DNA from: Portulaca oleracea
Taxonomy: Eukaryota; Streptophyta; Magnoliopsida; Caryophyllales; Portulacaceae
DNA length: 64,000 nucleotides
Direction of reading: 5' to 3'
NCBI GenBank assembly: GCA_029582165.1
Contig: CM055876.1
Coordinates: 29,519,317-29,583,316, forward strand
This document shows positions 23,661 to 35,996 of this stretch, in pieces. The notes beneath the pieces were generated by a model. The model was given only the letters and a program-made list of their open reading frames with translations, did no database searches and had not been told where the DNA came from. The number at the start of each line of letters is the position of its first letter. Position 1 is the first letter of the stretch. Both the position numbers and the translations under genes were made by a program.

Positions 23661-25416
23661 ATCGGGTATCCCAGTTTGTTCTTGTGCGGTGAGCTGAAGC
23701 AGTCTCCATTATCTTTTCAATGTAAAGTCTAAGTCATTGTTGTGAACCTTCCTCTTCTTACAATGGAATATCTAATGCATACATCTTGTAGGCATCATTG
23801 AAGGGAGATGCAGAAGTCATTTTACTCCAAAATGAAGCGAGTCTAGCTCAGTTGTTGGGTTACTATGACTTCTATCTATGACCTGTGATTTGCAATGACC
23901 TTTTGTTTTTTTTCCCCTTTTTTCTCCAGGTTGATGCTTGCTCAAGAGTCAATTATATATATTTGGCATATTACTATCAATATGAAAAGGACGAAAAAAT
24001 CATGGTAATCGAGAATAGACCACTGATGTGGGGCTCCCCCGTGTTCATCTGAGGTGTAATTATGTTTAGAAGGGGATTGCAACCCTGGGTTTATGTAGTC
24101 ATAAATTTTATGATTTTCTGCATAGGTAAATGGATCCGTCCTTCCTTGTTTAAAATCTTTTTAGTTGTTTTGATTGAAGTGCTAAAAGAGGGGAATTTGA
24201 CTCAGGATATGCATATTCAGCTTATAAATCAAAGAGGATATTGTATATAGGGATGAGATTAGTTGAGATGTTATACATGACCGCCATTTAGAAATATGAA
24301 GTAGACAAATATTTACGCAGTTTCAAAATTGTGCTTACAGCCATTTGTACTGCATGTTGCATTTTACCGTTTTGTTAGTTGAATAGTAAGTTTCCGATAA
24401 TCCCATAGAATAATTTGTTTTGTGATGCATAGTTTTAGTTTCTTGTGGCATGTGTGTGACTTTTCTCTCAAGTTAGATTTCAATTGTAACTCCATACTAT
24501 CTATATCTTGATTATGCTACTTCTTTTTTTGTTCTTAAGCAAGTCGGGATTATGTGTTTTCATTGTGTTGAACAATGCTTAGTGTTGGATGCATATTTAC
24601 TTTGTTTGAAATAGTCATGGTTGATGTCTTTGTTCCGCTTTATATGATTTCATCCTTAAAAGTTATAGGGTTTTGGTACACTTCAATTGTCTTTTAGACT
24701 GAATCTGTTTGGGCTTAGATGGATGTTTGTGTATATTTTTTCCTCCGTTATTTGCATTTTTTAGAGGTTGTGGATGATAGACTAGCCTTCTGCTGCATCG
24801 CCTTTGGTTTGAGGGGTACCTCCCTGTTACGAACTATTAGGTAACACTTAATGATGGGTAGCGGTGAAGAAGGCTTATCATGTGAGCTTTGGTGTGGGTT
24901 ATTCTTGTTATTTCATATGATGTAGCATTTATGTTTCATTATATACCTCTACTGATATTGACTATTCAAGGTGACTGTTTTCTCCAAATTTGGGTTGCCT
25001 TTAACAAGGGGAAATGAATGGAGTTTGTGAGTGTGAAAGGATGGAGAGACGTAGCTCAGAAAGGTAGGATAAACACAGAGAGAGTGAACTGCACTCTCTT
25101 TGTTGATAGCTTATCCATGAGTCTGAGATGTAATGTTGATCAGCTGATACATTTCCTGTTTTATTGTGGTTAAATCCTAAGTGGTTTTAAATATTTGCTT
25201 GCAATTTTGTCATGGTCCAAGCTGATATTTGATCTGCGTGGGCTCATGACAAACTTCAGTGTGTTGTTTTACCCATGCCTAAACAGGTTATCACGTTTAT
25301 TTCTGTAACTAGGTGCTTCTTGTGGCAAGGAGCTTCTAATTTGCAGTCTACAGATGTATGTGTAAATGTGGTTTACATAAAGTTCTCCTCACGGTCGCCT
25401 CTGTTCTGATAAGAAA

Positions 25417-25490
25417 GCGCTCTAAGTTCTGTTTGGTGGAACATGGGTCTCCAAAACCCGAGGTTGTAGGTTCAAATCCTACAGAGCGTA
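25417..25490 (+). tRNA. trnW-CCA: tRNA-Trp(CCA) of plastid type, probably non-functional nuclear copy
   Basis: A cloverleaf can be drawn: acceptor GCGCTCT/AGAGCGT, D stem GTTC/GAAC, anticodon loop CTCCAAA with anticodon CCA at 25451-25453, and T arm GTAGG-TTCAAAT-CCTAC. The sequence is close to the plastid trnW-CCA gene (also found in plant mitochondria as a plastid import), including its G-U first pair. Position 8 is A instead of U and position 14 is U instead of A, so the conserved 8-14 tertiary pair is lost, and the discriminator base also differs. I read it as an organelle-derived insertion in nuclear DNA. No flanking organelle sequence is obvious. Confidence 0.8.
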
Positions 25491-25904
25491 ATTGTATTAT
25501 TGTTAGTCAACATTTGTTAATGTGTCAGCATCAACCCTGGCAAGTGGGAGGGTTTCTCTTCTTTTGTAGCATGTAAGGCAACTAGTTTAACTCTGGTTCA
25601 TGTTTTTATCAATTACTATGATATGTTTTGTAACGCTGATTGGTTTTGGTTTCTGTATTCTATTACATTTTGGGGTAAAAACATAGTTGTTTTATACAAG
25701 TTGTTTGTTTAGGAGATGCTATTAGTAGCAGATGCATATAAAACTCATCATTTTGGTTTTGTGGTTGAAGAGAAACCTTTGGTGCAGATATCATACATTT
25801 CCTTTTATAAATGTGCTTTTTATTGTTATACCTTATAAAATCTTATATAAAATGCTTGATTCTCTATATTAAAAAAAATAAATGAGCAGAGGGATAGGCA
25901 GTTG

Positions 25905-26190
25905 ACAGGTTGAAGACCAGCACTAAGAGCATTGCAAACTAATGTTTGCTTCGGTGCTTCTCGAAGCTCTTAATCATACTACATCTCGTTTTGGATTGTA
26001 ATTTGTAAGTGTATGTGTTGATGAAAACATTAGGAGGGTTGTTATGGTTTGAGCTATTATTGGTTATTGGATAATGAACTAAACAGTTTTCCTAGTTTCT
26101 TTCACCGGATATGAGTACTTTCCCTGGATATGCATACTTTTGCAAGTCTAAAACTTGACATGTCCCTTGTATTCATTCTACCCTGCCCTA
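25905..26190. repeat. Duplicated block, copy 1 (partner 28,283-28,665)
   Basis: AGAGCATTGCAAACTAATG, GAAGCTCTTAATCATACTAC, ATGAAAACATTAGGAGG, GAGCTATTATTGGTTAT and TAGTTTCTTTCAC.GGATATG occur in the same order in the second copy. Non-coding. Confidence 0.75.
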
Positions 26191-27765
26191 CTCTCTCTAG
26201 AAAAGATAAAGAAAGCCTAATAAGTTGCTGAATAACTGGGTAAATATGAGTAGTAGCTTTCGCGCTTGCCAGGAGCTTTGTGCCGGGATCGTAGTGAATA
26301 ACCAGTGTACCAATGAGCAGCACATTTAGCCCAGCATAAGGCGATCTGGGGTGGAAGGATTCTAGCTAAGATTTGTATTCTCTCTCTTTTTAGCCTTATG
26401 GAAGCATTAAAGAATCTATAAGTATATTATAACTAAGATTTGTTCAATATTTTGCCGTGCATGTATATTGACTGATTAATTATCTTTTGCTGATACATTG
26501 AAGCTTTGGCTGAAGAAATGCTGCCTATTACTAAGGGCTGGGTTGGAAAAGATAAAGTGGGAGCTGACTGCATCTGTAAATGATGACCCCTGTTTCTGTG
26601 ATTTATTACAAGGTACGAGTTTTGTACTGTACTAGGGGGTTGTGAAAAGTGTCTTTGCTATACCAATATGGCAATCAATTATGTGAATGTTGTAATTTCC
26701 ATCTAATTAGTGGAGTTTTGGAAGAAAAGATGAACTGAAGCAGATGTTGGAGGCATGGTCTCGCTGGTTCAGCAAGGTCAAAAACTTGGCAATTACACCA
26801 GCCTCCATCGTCTGTTGTTGAACAATGCTATGCAGCCTGTGCTCAGTGCTGCTGTGTTCACTTCATAGCCTTGGCTTTACCAGATTTCATACCCACAAGA
26901 GCACAGGTTACTTGTGTTTGGCCTTTCTAGTTACGATTTGCCATCTGCAACTTTGGAATAAGCATTACTTCTCCGGTTGATTGAAAACTGAACTGTTTTG
27001 ATAAAGTTTTTTCTTTTGCTGCTTTTAAATTACTAACACAAAATCTGAATTTGCTACTTTCTATATAATTGTTTTGAGTTCCAAGATTGTTTGTAGAATA
27101 TAATGAGCATTAATTAAACTAAGCCTTTATGCCACTATGGTTCGGTTAAGTGCAGCTTGAATTTGAAAACGGTGTGTCTAATTGAGGCTTAAGGGGAAAG
27201 GAGTGTACTTGCTAACTTTTATGCAGTATGTTTTGGTCCAATTCTCATTGGGTTTGTAATGTGGTGTTGGGTTTGTATGCAGTACTTTTGAGTCCAAAGA
27301 TTTCAATTTTTTTCCCCATAAATATAATGGTGCTACATTTTGTTTGGCTGCTTCTTCTCTCAGTCAAATGTAGACTAGCAGCATGACTTCACCTGCAAAA
27401 CTCACTAGTTTAAATTTCTTTAAGATGGTTGTTGTTTCACTCGTAAGCTTCTTGTTTAGATTGAAACAGTGTCAGGTGAGATTCCATCCGCCCATCTGGT
27501 AGGGCTTCATGGAATGGTATTCTTTGCACTTTGGATCATGCAGTTGTAACCGATCGAAAAGTGTAAGAAATTGTCTTGCATGCTAATGACTAATGAAACT
27601 ACTTGAAACATTGGGCTGAAAGATGATAGCATGCTGATCCTTGATGTTTTACAAGCACCTCTCTTTTACCCTCCCACTCTCTCTCACTGGGAATCTTTCG
27701 TCGAATTTCAGTTGTTTGACAAATTTGAGTTTAGAGTGAGATTGGGGGGGGGGGGGGTGAGTGTC

Positions 27766-28224
27766 GGTTTAAACTGTTGCATTTGCTGTTCGATTATGAG
27801 CAATTGTGTGGATCCGGATATAATTTGGATATTATGTTGGTGCACAGCGGTGGTAAAATACCTTTGTTCTGTAGTCCTTCAGTTGAGGAGATTATGAAAT
27901 GCGCAATGACTGACTAATGGATCTGGCACCACGCACTTGATATAATAGGGAGATTATAGCCTCTCACAGATGAGGCTTTATGACGATTCAATTCGGGGAT
28001 TATAGCCTCTCACGGATGAGGCTTTATGACGATTCAATTCTCTTCCTCTGTTTGTGTGCCAAAGGTTAAGGGGATTGAGATTTGGTTCTGCCCGCTACGT
28101 GTAGCTTCAATCTCTGAATTAAACATGATGCTCTGTCGGATATCTCATCCCTTTGTGGGATCTCGATCTAAACAGGTTAGCATCCAACCAACTTCTCTAG
28201 TTTAATATTTTTTCTAAATTAACC
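27766..28224. repeat. Duplicated block, copy 1 (partner 30,092-30,492)
   Basis: GGATATAATTTGGATATTAT, GTTGGTGCACAG, TCCTTCAGTTGAGGAGAT, GATTATAGCCTCTCACAGAT and ATCTAAACAGGTTAG are shared in order. This is the best preserved of the internal duplications. Within it, a unit of about 52 bp containing TATAGCCTCTCACRGATGAG is repeated in tandem at about 27,955 and 28,000. Confidence 0.8.
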
Positions 28225-28282
28225 TTCATTCTTATGATTAAATTTAGAACTAGTAATTGTTGAGATTTCTATACTTTGGCAG

Positions 28283-28665
28283 GTTGACAGCCAGTATCAA
28301 GAGCACTGCAAACTAATGCTTGCTTCCCTTCTTGATTTCCGTGATAGGAGTATCCTTTTCGGAGCTCTTAAATCATACTACATTTCGTTCTCCATTGTAA
28401 TTTTTAACCATGCTCATTGTGTTGGAAATCCATGCCGAGGTCAGCCAAGTGTACATATTGATGAAAATGTTAGGAGGCTTATTAAGTCTGAGCTATTATT
28501 GGTTATGTTACTATTGGGCGATCAATTAAAAATCTTTCCTAGTTTCTTTCACTGGATATGCGTACTTTTACAAGCCATCTATTGTGCTTATTGATTTGAA
28601 TGGAAAGCATGGGCTTTCGCAAATCTATAACTTGAGATGTCGCCTGTATTCACTCTACCCTCCGT
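28283..28665. repeat. Duplicated block, copy 2 of 25,905-26,190
   Basis: It corresponds to the earlier block but carries about 100 bp of extra sequence in the middle (GATTTCCGTGATAGGAG and the CATGCCGAGGTCAGCC region). Non-coding in all frames beyond short stretches. Confidence 0.7.
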
Positions 28666-30091
28666 TTTCACCCAAGATGTTGCGGACATCTTGTTGTCAT
28701 CAACTTTAGGAACAACACAGTGTACCATGATGTGATCTTCTTAATTTTCTCACTTCTATTTGATGCTTTGATGGTTCCATTTATATCATGTGCCAGGCTC
28801 TCCGAAGTGAATTTGCTTTCCAGTAGCACAAGCAGTGTTTGCAACATGCCATAACTAGTAACCAGTAGCAAGTTTATGAGAGTAAGTATGCTTTATCTTC
28901 AAGGTTACCCCCTTTCCAGTTTAGGGACCAAGCTACATTGTGTGCTGAAGAAAAATGACTGCAGGTTCAGATGGCAATTTAATTGCTGACTCTGATTGCC
29001 CCATTGTGAACAAGCTAATTTTGGAAAAGTTAGTCCCTTCATCACTATCTGCCAAACAGGAATACAGGATCATCTGCAAAATGGTATTCCTCCTGCTCCA
29101 AAGGTCCAAGATGGTATTAGCCAACACTGCAAGAATAAGCGTGGTGTCCTGTTTGGTTCGGAAAGTTGGCAAAGAGGCAAGGTTGTTACTTGGCACAGCT
29201 GGGAAGGCAACTCTGTTCAATGGCTTAATGCAGTTTGACCAGTTTCTATTGATCAAACAGGTAAACCTTTTTCTAGTGCTATTGCAACTATTGCTTCTTG
29301 TTTTTGTCAGTGTGATTAATAGAGCAAGAGACATTGATTAGTGGGAAGAGATGGGAAATTCCCAAGTACTGGATTGGGGAGGAACTATTGCACATATCAG
29401 CTCAATATTCAATAATCCAAAAAGAAAAAGGAGTACAACTTTACAAACACAAGTATATTTCCTACATTCTTAATTAAAGATCAGTTGCTGACATCATTTA
29501 TTCTCTATCTACATTGGATGGAGTCATGGACTTGATGGAATTCGAAAATACCCCCTTTTTTTGGGATAGGGGGAGATGTATGCAATGGGGCTATCAAACT
29601 AGTGTGATAAGCAACTGTATCAATTTATTAAAGTTACTTTCAGCCATGGTCTAATGTATTGATTACATACAATATTACATGTGGAAAATTATGTACTAGA
29701 TCCAAGCGATTCTATGTGTAATTATGGCCATTGTTTGAGGCCTATGGCATGACAAATGATCGGTGCATGGGAACCCTTTTCCTCACTCGTTGCTCACTTT
29801 GGCCTCCCCTAGCCTCTGGTAGCTCCTAGGTTGGTGCCCTATGCAGTTCCAGTGAAGGCCAATTTGTGCCTTATCCACAGGATATAAGTCAAGCTGTAGG
29901 TTTTTGGTCCTGAACTAAAGCATGGTTGACTTATATCAATATGGAAAAGACGGCAAAAAAAAGAGGATTGAAGCCTTGGGTTTTTGGGCCTGATAAAAGA
30001 ATTAGTCATATATTCGGCTTGCTGGATGGTCTTTGGTCTGTAGTTGGCTAGGTTCAGAGGAATCTGAGAAAAATGCTGACTATTAACTATT

Positions 30092-30492
30092 ATCACGGTT
30101 GCGTTTGCTGTTCATTTATGAGCAATTGTGCGGATTCGGATATAATTTGGATATTATGTTGGTGCACAGAGGTGGTAAAATGCCTTTGTTCTTTAGTCCT
30201 TCAGTTGAGGAGATGGTGAAATGTCCAATGACTAATGTATCTGGCACAACGCACTTGATATATAATTGGGAGATTATAGCCTCTCACAGATGTGGCCTTA
30301 TCACAAATCAATAATCTTCCTCTGCTTGTGTGCTAAAGGTTAAGGGGATCGCAATTTGGTTCTGCCCACTGCGAGTAGCTTCAATCGCTGAATCAGAATG
30401 GAGATGTGTCGAATTTCTCATCTTTGTGGGTTCGATCTAAACAGGTTAGGATCCAACCAACTTCTCTAGTTTAATATTTTTCTAAATTAACC
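30092..30492. repeat. Duplicated block, copy 2 of 27,766-28,224
   Basis: Matches the first copy over about 400 bp to a common ending CTAAATTAACC. It has only one copy of the 52-bp unit, so the tandem expansion in the first copy is private to it. From 30,493 to 30,859 nothing is recognised. Confidence 0.75.
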
Positions 30493-30859
30493 AACTTAAG
30501 TTTAATATTTTAATGTTGACCCTATAGTTTCGGAAGTCAAACCTATGTGTTCAATCGCTCCCGGTATCAATATTCGAGCCCTTTTAGCGAGAAAATTAAT
30601 GAGTAAATGACTTGATGAAGTAATTGGTTTACTTGTTGTAGTTAATGACAAGGAGCATATTGTAAAGGACTTGTGAGGAAACACAAGATGCTTGCAGAAG
30701 GGTTGGGATTACAATAATTACTTCACATACTGACACAAAATTAGGAGATCACATAAACTAGGGAAGCAAAGCTAATGATCAGTAAAATACTATGGTATAC
30801 ATAAGACAGAAGAATAAAACAGATGACATAATAATGTTGAAAGGACTGGATGGGACAAT

Positions 30860-33811
30860 TCACCTACAGGGCCTTGGTGTAACTCTTCCCCCTTTTATTT
30901 TTCGCCCTCTTTTCCTTTTCCTTCCGAATGTCTCCACAAACCATTCATGGTTCTTATCCGTGAAATATTTTCCCATAGCACAGCCAACTATAAATCCACT
31001 AATGCATCCCAAACACCTGATGATCCAATCAATCAAGATGGTGTCCTCTTCTGTGTCACCATTGTTTTCCATGGCAATACTAGGCGGCGATGGTGGCGGT
31101 CCATGGGCATTTCCACAGCTCTTCGATAGCGGGGTTCCACATAAACTTGAATTTCCCAAAAAAGAGCTGCTGTCAAAAGTTCCAAATTGCCTTCCTTGTG
31201 GTATAGGGCCTTTGAGAAGGTTGTTTGAGACATTTAAAACCTCGAGAATGTTAATTGCACCAACTCTTGGGGGATCTCTCCAGAAAGCAAATTGTTGGAC
31301 AAGTCCAACGACTCCAAATCTGTGATATTCATCATGGATGATGGTATTGCGCCTTCCAAATGATTGTTTGACAGGTTGAGCACTTGAAGCCCCCTTAGTT
31401 CACCCATGAAACTTGGAATCCTGCCGCTGAAGTTGTTGCTCGAGAAATCAATGACTCGAAACACCGTCAAGACCTTGGTGTACGACATGTCAATGCCTTT
31501 GTTTGTTATGGTGATAGAGTAATTGTACTCCTCCTCTAGCACGTGGTATCCTCCTGTGATAGGTACAAATCGAGTGAACACCGTCTGAGATACCCCAGGA
31601 TGCCCTTCATTACTGGTTCTCATGGTAGTCCAACTTTGAAGGTAGCCAGATGGTAAATCACCAGTATGATGATTGTGGGACAAGTCAATGATGCGTAAAG
31701 ATTTAAATGCAAGACTTGCCCGAGGCCTACCTATTCTCCCATGAAAATCATTTTGTGCCAGAATAAGAATCTGCAGTTTAGGAAGACCGCCCAACCATGA
31801 TGGGAAAGTATCATTAACATGATTGTGTGAAATGTCAAGTACCTCAAGCAGCATGTAGCTAGCCAATGATCTTGGCATTTGACCCTGCAGTTGGTTCCGA
31901 GCTAGATTAATCATCCTCAAATTACAGAATTTGGGACATACTTGAGGAATGGTGCCATTGAATTTATTGCCTTGCAAATTCAACACGAGAAGAGAAGCTC
32001 CAAGTTCATCAAGGCAGTCAGGAATTGGACCACTCAAATTGTTGTAGGAGATATCAAGATAAGCCATCCCACCTGCACGTCATATTTCGCGTGGAATACC
32101 TCCGGCCAACAGATTCTTGGAGATTTGATAGACCACTGTTGAAGTTGGTGGTATAAAAAGTGAACCTTGCAGCTGGTTGCGTTGAAGATACAAACGGAAG
32201 GACTGCAGTAGCCTGTTCAAAGCCCGTCAAGAAGTTGTGTGACAGGTCGTCTGTGAAGGCTGTCTCTATTGAAATTCACAAACCATTGAGGTATTAGCCC
32301 ATGAATGATGTTGTTGCTGAGTGATAATTCCACCAGTTGATCCTGACTGCGCAGGAATTGGGGGAACTCGGTTAAATTGCAGGAGCTCAAGTATAAAAAG
32401 TTCAATTTGGTGGCAGGTTCAACGGTTGTAGTTTTAGCCGAAAAATCCAGTTTGATGCCGGATAAATCTAGATACTTGAGATGTTTGAGCTTCAAATATT
32501 CACCAAAGTCGCCAGATGATTCCCATTATTTCCAGAGAAGACTAGTGTATGAAGATGTGGAAGGTTAGAGATCCCTTGGAGTACTGGGCCCTCAAAGTGA
32601 TTTTGTCAGAGTTAAAAGCTCTAATTGGGTAAGGTTTGTCAGCCAATAGGGATTCTCACCTGCTAAACATATGTCATGAAGGCCAAGAACCTTCAGCTTT
32701 TTGAGCCTCAACAACCATGAAATCAGTTCCTTAGGCGTAATGTTTAGATTTGACAACGTTATCCACTGGAGTTGTATTGTGTTTGTGAGGGAGGAGGGGA
32801 TGTTCCCACTGAGATCATTGGAACCAAGGTCCAATTTGATGAGTTTTGTGAGATTTCCAAGGGAAGATGGAAGTAATCCTTTGAAATGAGTATGGGATAA
32901 AGCAAGCTCTTCTAAGTGAGCAAGTCGACCAATTGAAGGTGGTAACTCTCCTGAAAATGCTGTGATAGAAAGGTCAAACTCTCAGAAGGCTATTTTGCTC
33001 AAGTTCAGGAATCTCTCCTTCAAGGTCTGTGTTTCCCATCGAAGAAAGGGATTCAAGCTGTGTTAGGTGAAAAATAGCCTCAGGAAATTGGCCATAGAGA
33101 TTACAAAAGTTGAGATCAACAACTTTCAAAGATGTTAAGTTTCCCAGGATGGTGGGAACAGGGGAAGTAATATCTACTTCCGAAAGGAATAGCTGGTTTA
33201 AGCGAGTCAAGTTCCAAATCAGTCTCTCGAAACCAGGATCTTCCATTGTGAGTTGGAAAGTTGGCCCGTGGTTGTAAGAAAGATCAAGAAGGGAAAGCAT
33301 AGACAGTTTTGAAATGTCTATAGGAATCTGGCCACTGAATGTTGAGTTACAGAGGTCAAGGCTTCGCAGCTTAGTCAGTTGGCCGATCGAGCTCAGGAGG
33401 GATTTGAGAACGATTGAAGTTGTTATGACTAAGATTAAGCGTGCGGAGATGAATAAGACTAAAGAGGGTGCTGTTGGAAGGAAAAGTACCATGAAGGCAA
33501 CTGTTACCAAGGTCGAGCCCAGTGACATGGCCCGTCTCCTCGTCACATGTGACCCCATCCCACGAGCAGCAGTCTTCATGATTCTCGTCTGCCCATGATT
33601 TCGCCTTTGGATATGCGTTTCGAGAGTAAGAGGCTACACAATCTATTTGGAAACTCCGTTTGAATTGAAGCAAGGCAAGTCTCTCTCGTTTGTGGCATGA
33701 GTTTGATGAGTCCAAGCTTAAGGAAGGGGGAGAGCTAGAAAGCAGTGGAATGACGTGATAAGAAAATGCCAAAGCTAAGACGAGCGAGCTCAGGCTTAGC
33801 CGAATGGCCAT
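30860..33811 (-). pseudogene. Receptor-like protein (Cf-9/EIX class), multiply frameshifted
   Basis: RLPs are plasma-membrane immune receptors with extracellular leucine-rich repeats and no kinase. The ATG at 33811 opens MAIRLSLSSLVLALAFSYHV (signal peptide). Then come the LRR N-cap (LALLQFKRSF, DCCSWDGVTC), LRRs, an island (EEEYNYSITITNKG), further LRRs, the C-cap (SSLCGTPLSKSCG), a membrane helix (LGCISGFIVGCAMG) and a basic tail ending at the stop at 30860-30862. Breaks are visible near 33,400, near 32,983, between about 32,592 and 32,495, near 32,240, at an in-frame TGA near 32,086 and near 31,240. At least five frame losses make it a clear pseudogene. A copia element sits 63 bp upstream of its ATG. 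Confidence 0.92.
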
Positions 33812-33905
33812 GGTGTGATGATCATGTAAGTATTTTGATGTGTTGTATTCATTGCTGCATTTAGTTCCTTTTATGGGCTGTTGAGAATTTGGGAGCAAAT
33901 GGTAC

Positions 33906-35516
33906 TGATGAGGGCATATAGTGACTATATATTGGGAGCATTTTGATAGTGAAATTTGGGGATTAATGTGCTTAATTGATCTTTTATGATCTTATTTCGC
34001 TATCTTAACTGAGTTCTGTGTGTTTTGTTCGATTCGTGCAGATTAATGATATGAACTTCAAAGCTCACATCCATTACTTGATTCATCACTAAAAGAGCTT
34101 TCCGACGATATATTATAAGGTCAATTCCGAGTTGATATGATGGAGTTATGAGTAAAATAGCAGAAAGTGTGCGAAAACTGATATATGTCCACTCTTTTGG
34201 TCACCATCATTTCCACAAGTATGCTATGACTTTGAGACTTATGCCAATGAAAAGTAGACTCCTAGAGCTTTCCGAAAAGTCAAGAACCAAGACAATCGGA
34301 CGTCGGACGAAGGAGATATTGCCGAAACAAGACGACCCAGAAAACTCCAGATCCAACACGACCCGTGTTGGCATCAATACGGTCCGTGTTGGCCTCCAGA
34401 GAGCTCAATTTCCCCAGAAACAATCAACACGACCCGTGTTGACACCAATACGGCCCGTGTTGGCCCTGTTTATGACGATTTGGCCGTTTCAACTTCTCTT
34501 AATGGCTATATAATTGTAGATTCGGCTGATTCATCCATCACCATCCACCTTCATTCATTCACTCCCATTCACCATCCATCTCCATCTCTACCATCATCCA
34601 TCCCTTCCTCCACAAATCCATCCACATTCATCCATAGTTGAAGATTGAGAGTTTATTGGAGTTCAAAGATCGATTCTCAAGAAATCCATTGAAGTGGAGG
34701 AGCAAAAGTCCCCACCGACTACCATTCAAGGGAGGAACGATTTTCATCTCGGTTTACTTCTCTTTCTTTTAGATTTCATGCTTTCTAGAATAGATTTTGA
34801 TATGTTTTGTGTTTTGAACATGAGTAATGAGTAGTTTCTTTCAGTTTGGGGGATAAACCCTTTCAAGTTTCTCTTATGGATTGAGTGTTGTTGGATTGAA
34901 TAAGTTTGTTTATCTTGTTTGAATGCATTTTATTTATCCTTTGATTTTGTATGTCATTGCTTTTACTTGATCACCATTAGCATGGATTTAGATTGTTGAA
35001 TGAAGTACCGAACGGAGAAATTCGATAATCGGAGCCCTTAGGATTAAACTGGTTTATGAAGTGAACTAGAGATAGAAGACTTTGTGATTAGGGGTCATTG
35101 GATAATTTGATCTTTAACTTAGATAAAATTGAAACAATAAAGAGTCCAAGAGATCAATTTTACTAAGCAATCCGTTTCATTGTCAAAAGCTCGCTACGGA
35201 AGAATTTATGCGATTATCGACCCTAAAATGTATCAAATTAGTGACATACATATTCAATCCACTTGTTTGATTCATAGAGTTACTTAGGTTTATCACCTGA
35301 ACGTCTTTTTATATTGATTAATCCAGAAAAGTTTGTTTAATTATTTGATTTATTTGACCTTTTTAGTGATTAGAAATAGGATTAGTTATTCTCATTCTCA
35401 AACCCGACCGATTTAGCAATCACCTAGGAGGCTAGTTTGGTGTGTAGTTAGTAAAGTCCCTGTGGGATCGACCTTGATACTTGCTACACGTACACCCGTG
35501 CACTTGCGGCCTATCA
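33906..35516. mobile_element. Solo LTR of a Ty3/gypsy-type element, 1611 bp
   Basis: The block begins TGATGAGGGCATATAG and ends GCACTTGCGGCCTATCA (TG...CA), with a perfect 5-bp duplication GGTAC at 33901-33905 and 35517-35521. It lies inside the 3' LTR of the copia element, whose sequence resumes exactly after the duplication. AGTCCCTGTGGGATCGACCT near the end is a common feature of plant Ty3/gypsy LTR ends. No internal region remains, so it is a recombinational solo LTR. Open frames inside it are not genes. Confidence 0.88.
34354..34466. repeat. Palindromic CAACACG-ACC-CGTGTTG repeats in the solo LTR
   Basis: The perfect palindrome CAACACGACCCGTGTTG occurs at 34354-34370 and 34425-34441. 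Each is followed about 10 bp later by a half-matching ATACGGYCCGTGTTGGC. Four CCGTGTTG units therefore fall within 113 bp. They could form RNA or DNA hairpins or bind a dimeric protein. Confidence 0.75.
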
Positions 35517-35996
35517 GGTACACTAGAAAATATACTTCTCTTATTACTCAATAATATGGCAAGACTATTACACAACACTTAACACACACTCACTTAATTT
35601 GGTGGGAGATCTCTCTAACTCTCTCTTAAACACCTCTCCTACTCTCTTCAATGTGGTATGCCTCACCACTCATGTGTCTTACTATGACACTTCACTCCTA
35701 TTTATACTAACTCCACCTCCTTAAGGTGTGTGGAGATTATGCCAAATGTCACAATCTTACATCTCATACAAATACATATCCTAGATACTTCCTAAGATAT
35801 TTCTAGAACATAAGAGTAATATCCTAGATATTCATAGAACCTAGAATAATCTTAAGTAAATATCTTAGATATCATGCTAACTAGAATAATCTAGACAAAT
35901 ATCTAGATTTTTCTCTTAACATATATAATTATCTATCTCTAGAATTTTCCTAAATATTTATCTCATAAAGTGGGTGATGATATTTTATATCTAACA

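Larger units (their letters stand above)
20985..30492 (+). other. Putative non-coding, intron-rich transcribed region
   Basis: Downstream of the CGCG-box promoter nearly 10 kb contain no recognisable protein, yet the base composition (about 40% GC, T-rich tracts ending in CAG) looks like transcribed, intron-containing plant DNA. One candidate exon, 28966-29262, is bordered by TGCAG and GTAAAC and is open for 99 codons on +, but two other frames are open too and I recognise no homology. The region is a mosaic of diverged internal duplications, listed separately. It could be a long non-coding RNA, a decayed gene, or accumulated intron-like DNA. Confidence 0.3.

Noticed and set aside
27945..28180. 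C/D snoRNA-like words (GATGA, CTGA) around the tandem 52-bp unit
   Set aside because: The boxes do not fall at the right spacing and no terminal stem forms in both copies.
28955..29341. 128-residue open frame on +
   Set aside because: Three frames, including the opposite strand, are open over the same stretch and I recognise no family; kept only as a possible exon within the non-coding region.
34148..34513. 121-residue open frame on +
   Set aside because: Entirely within the solo LTR and rich in the palindromic repeat; not a gene.
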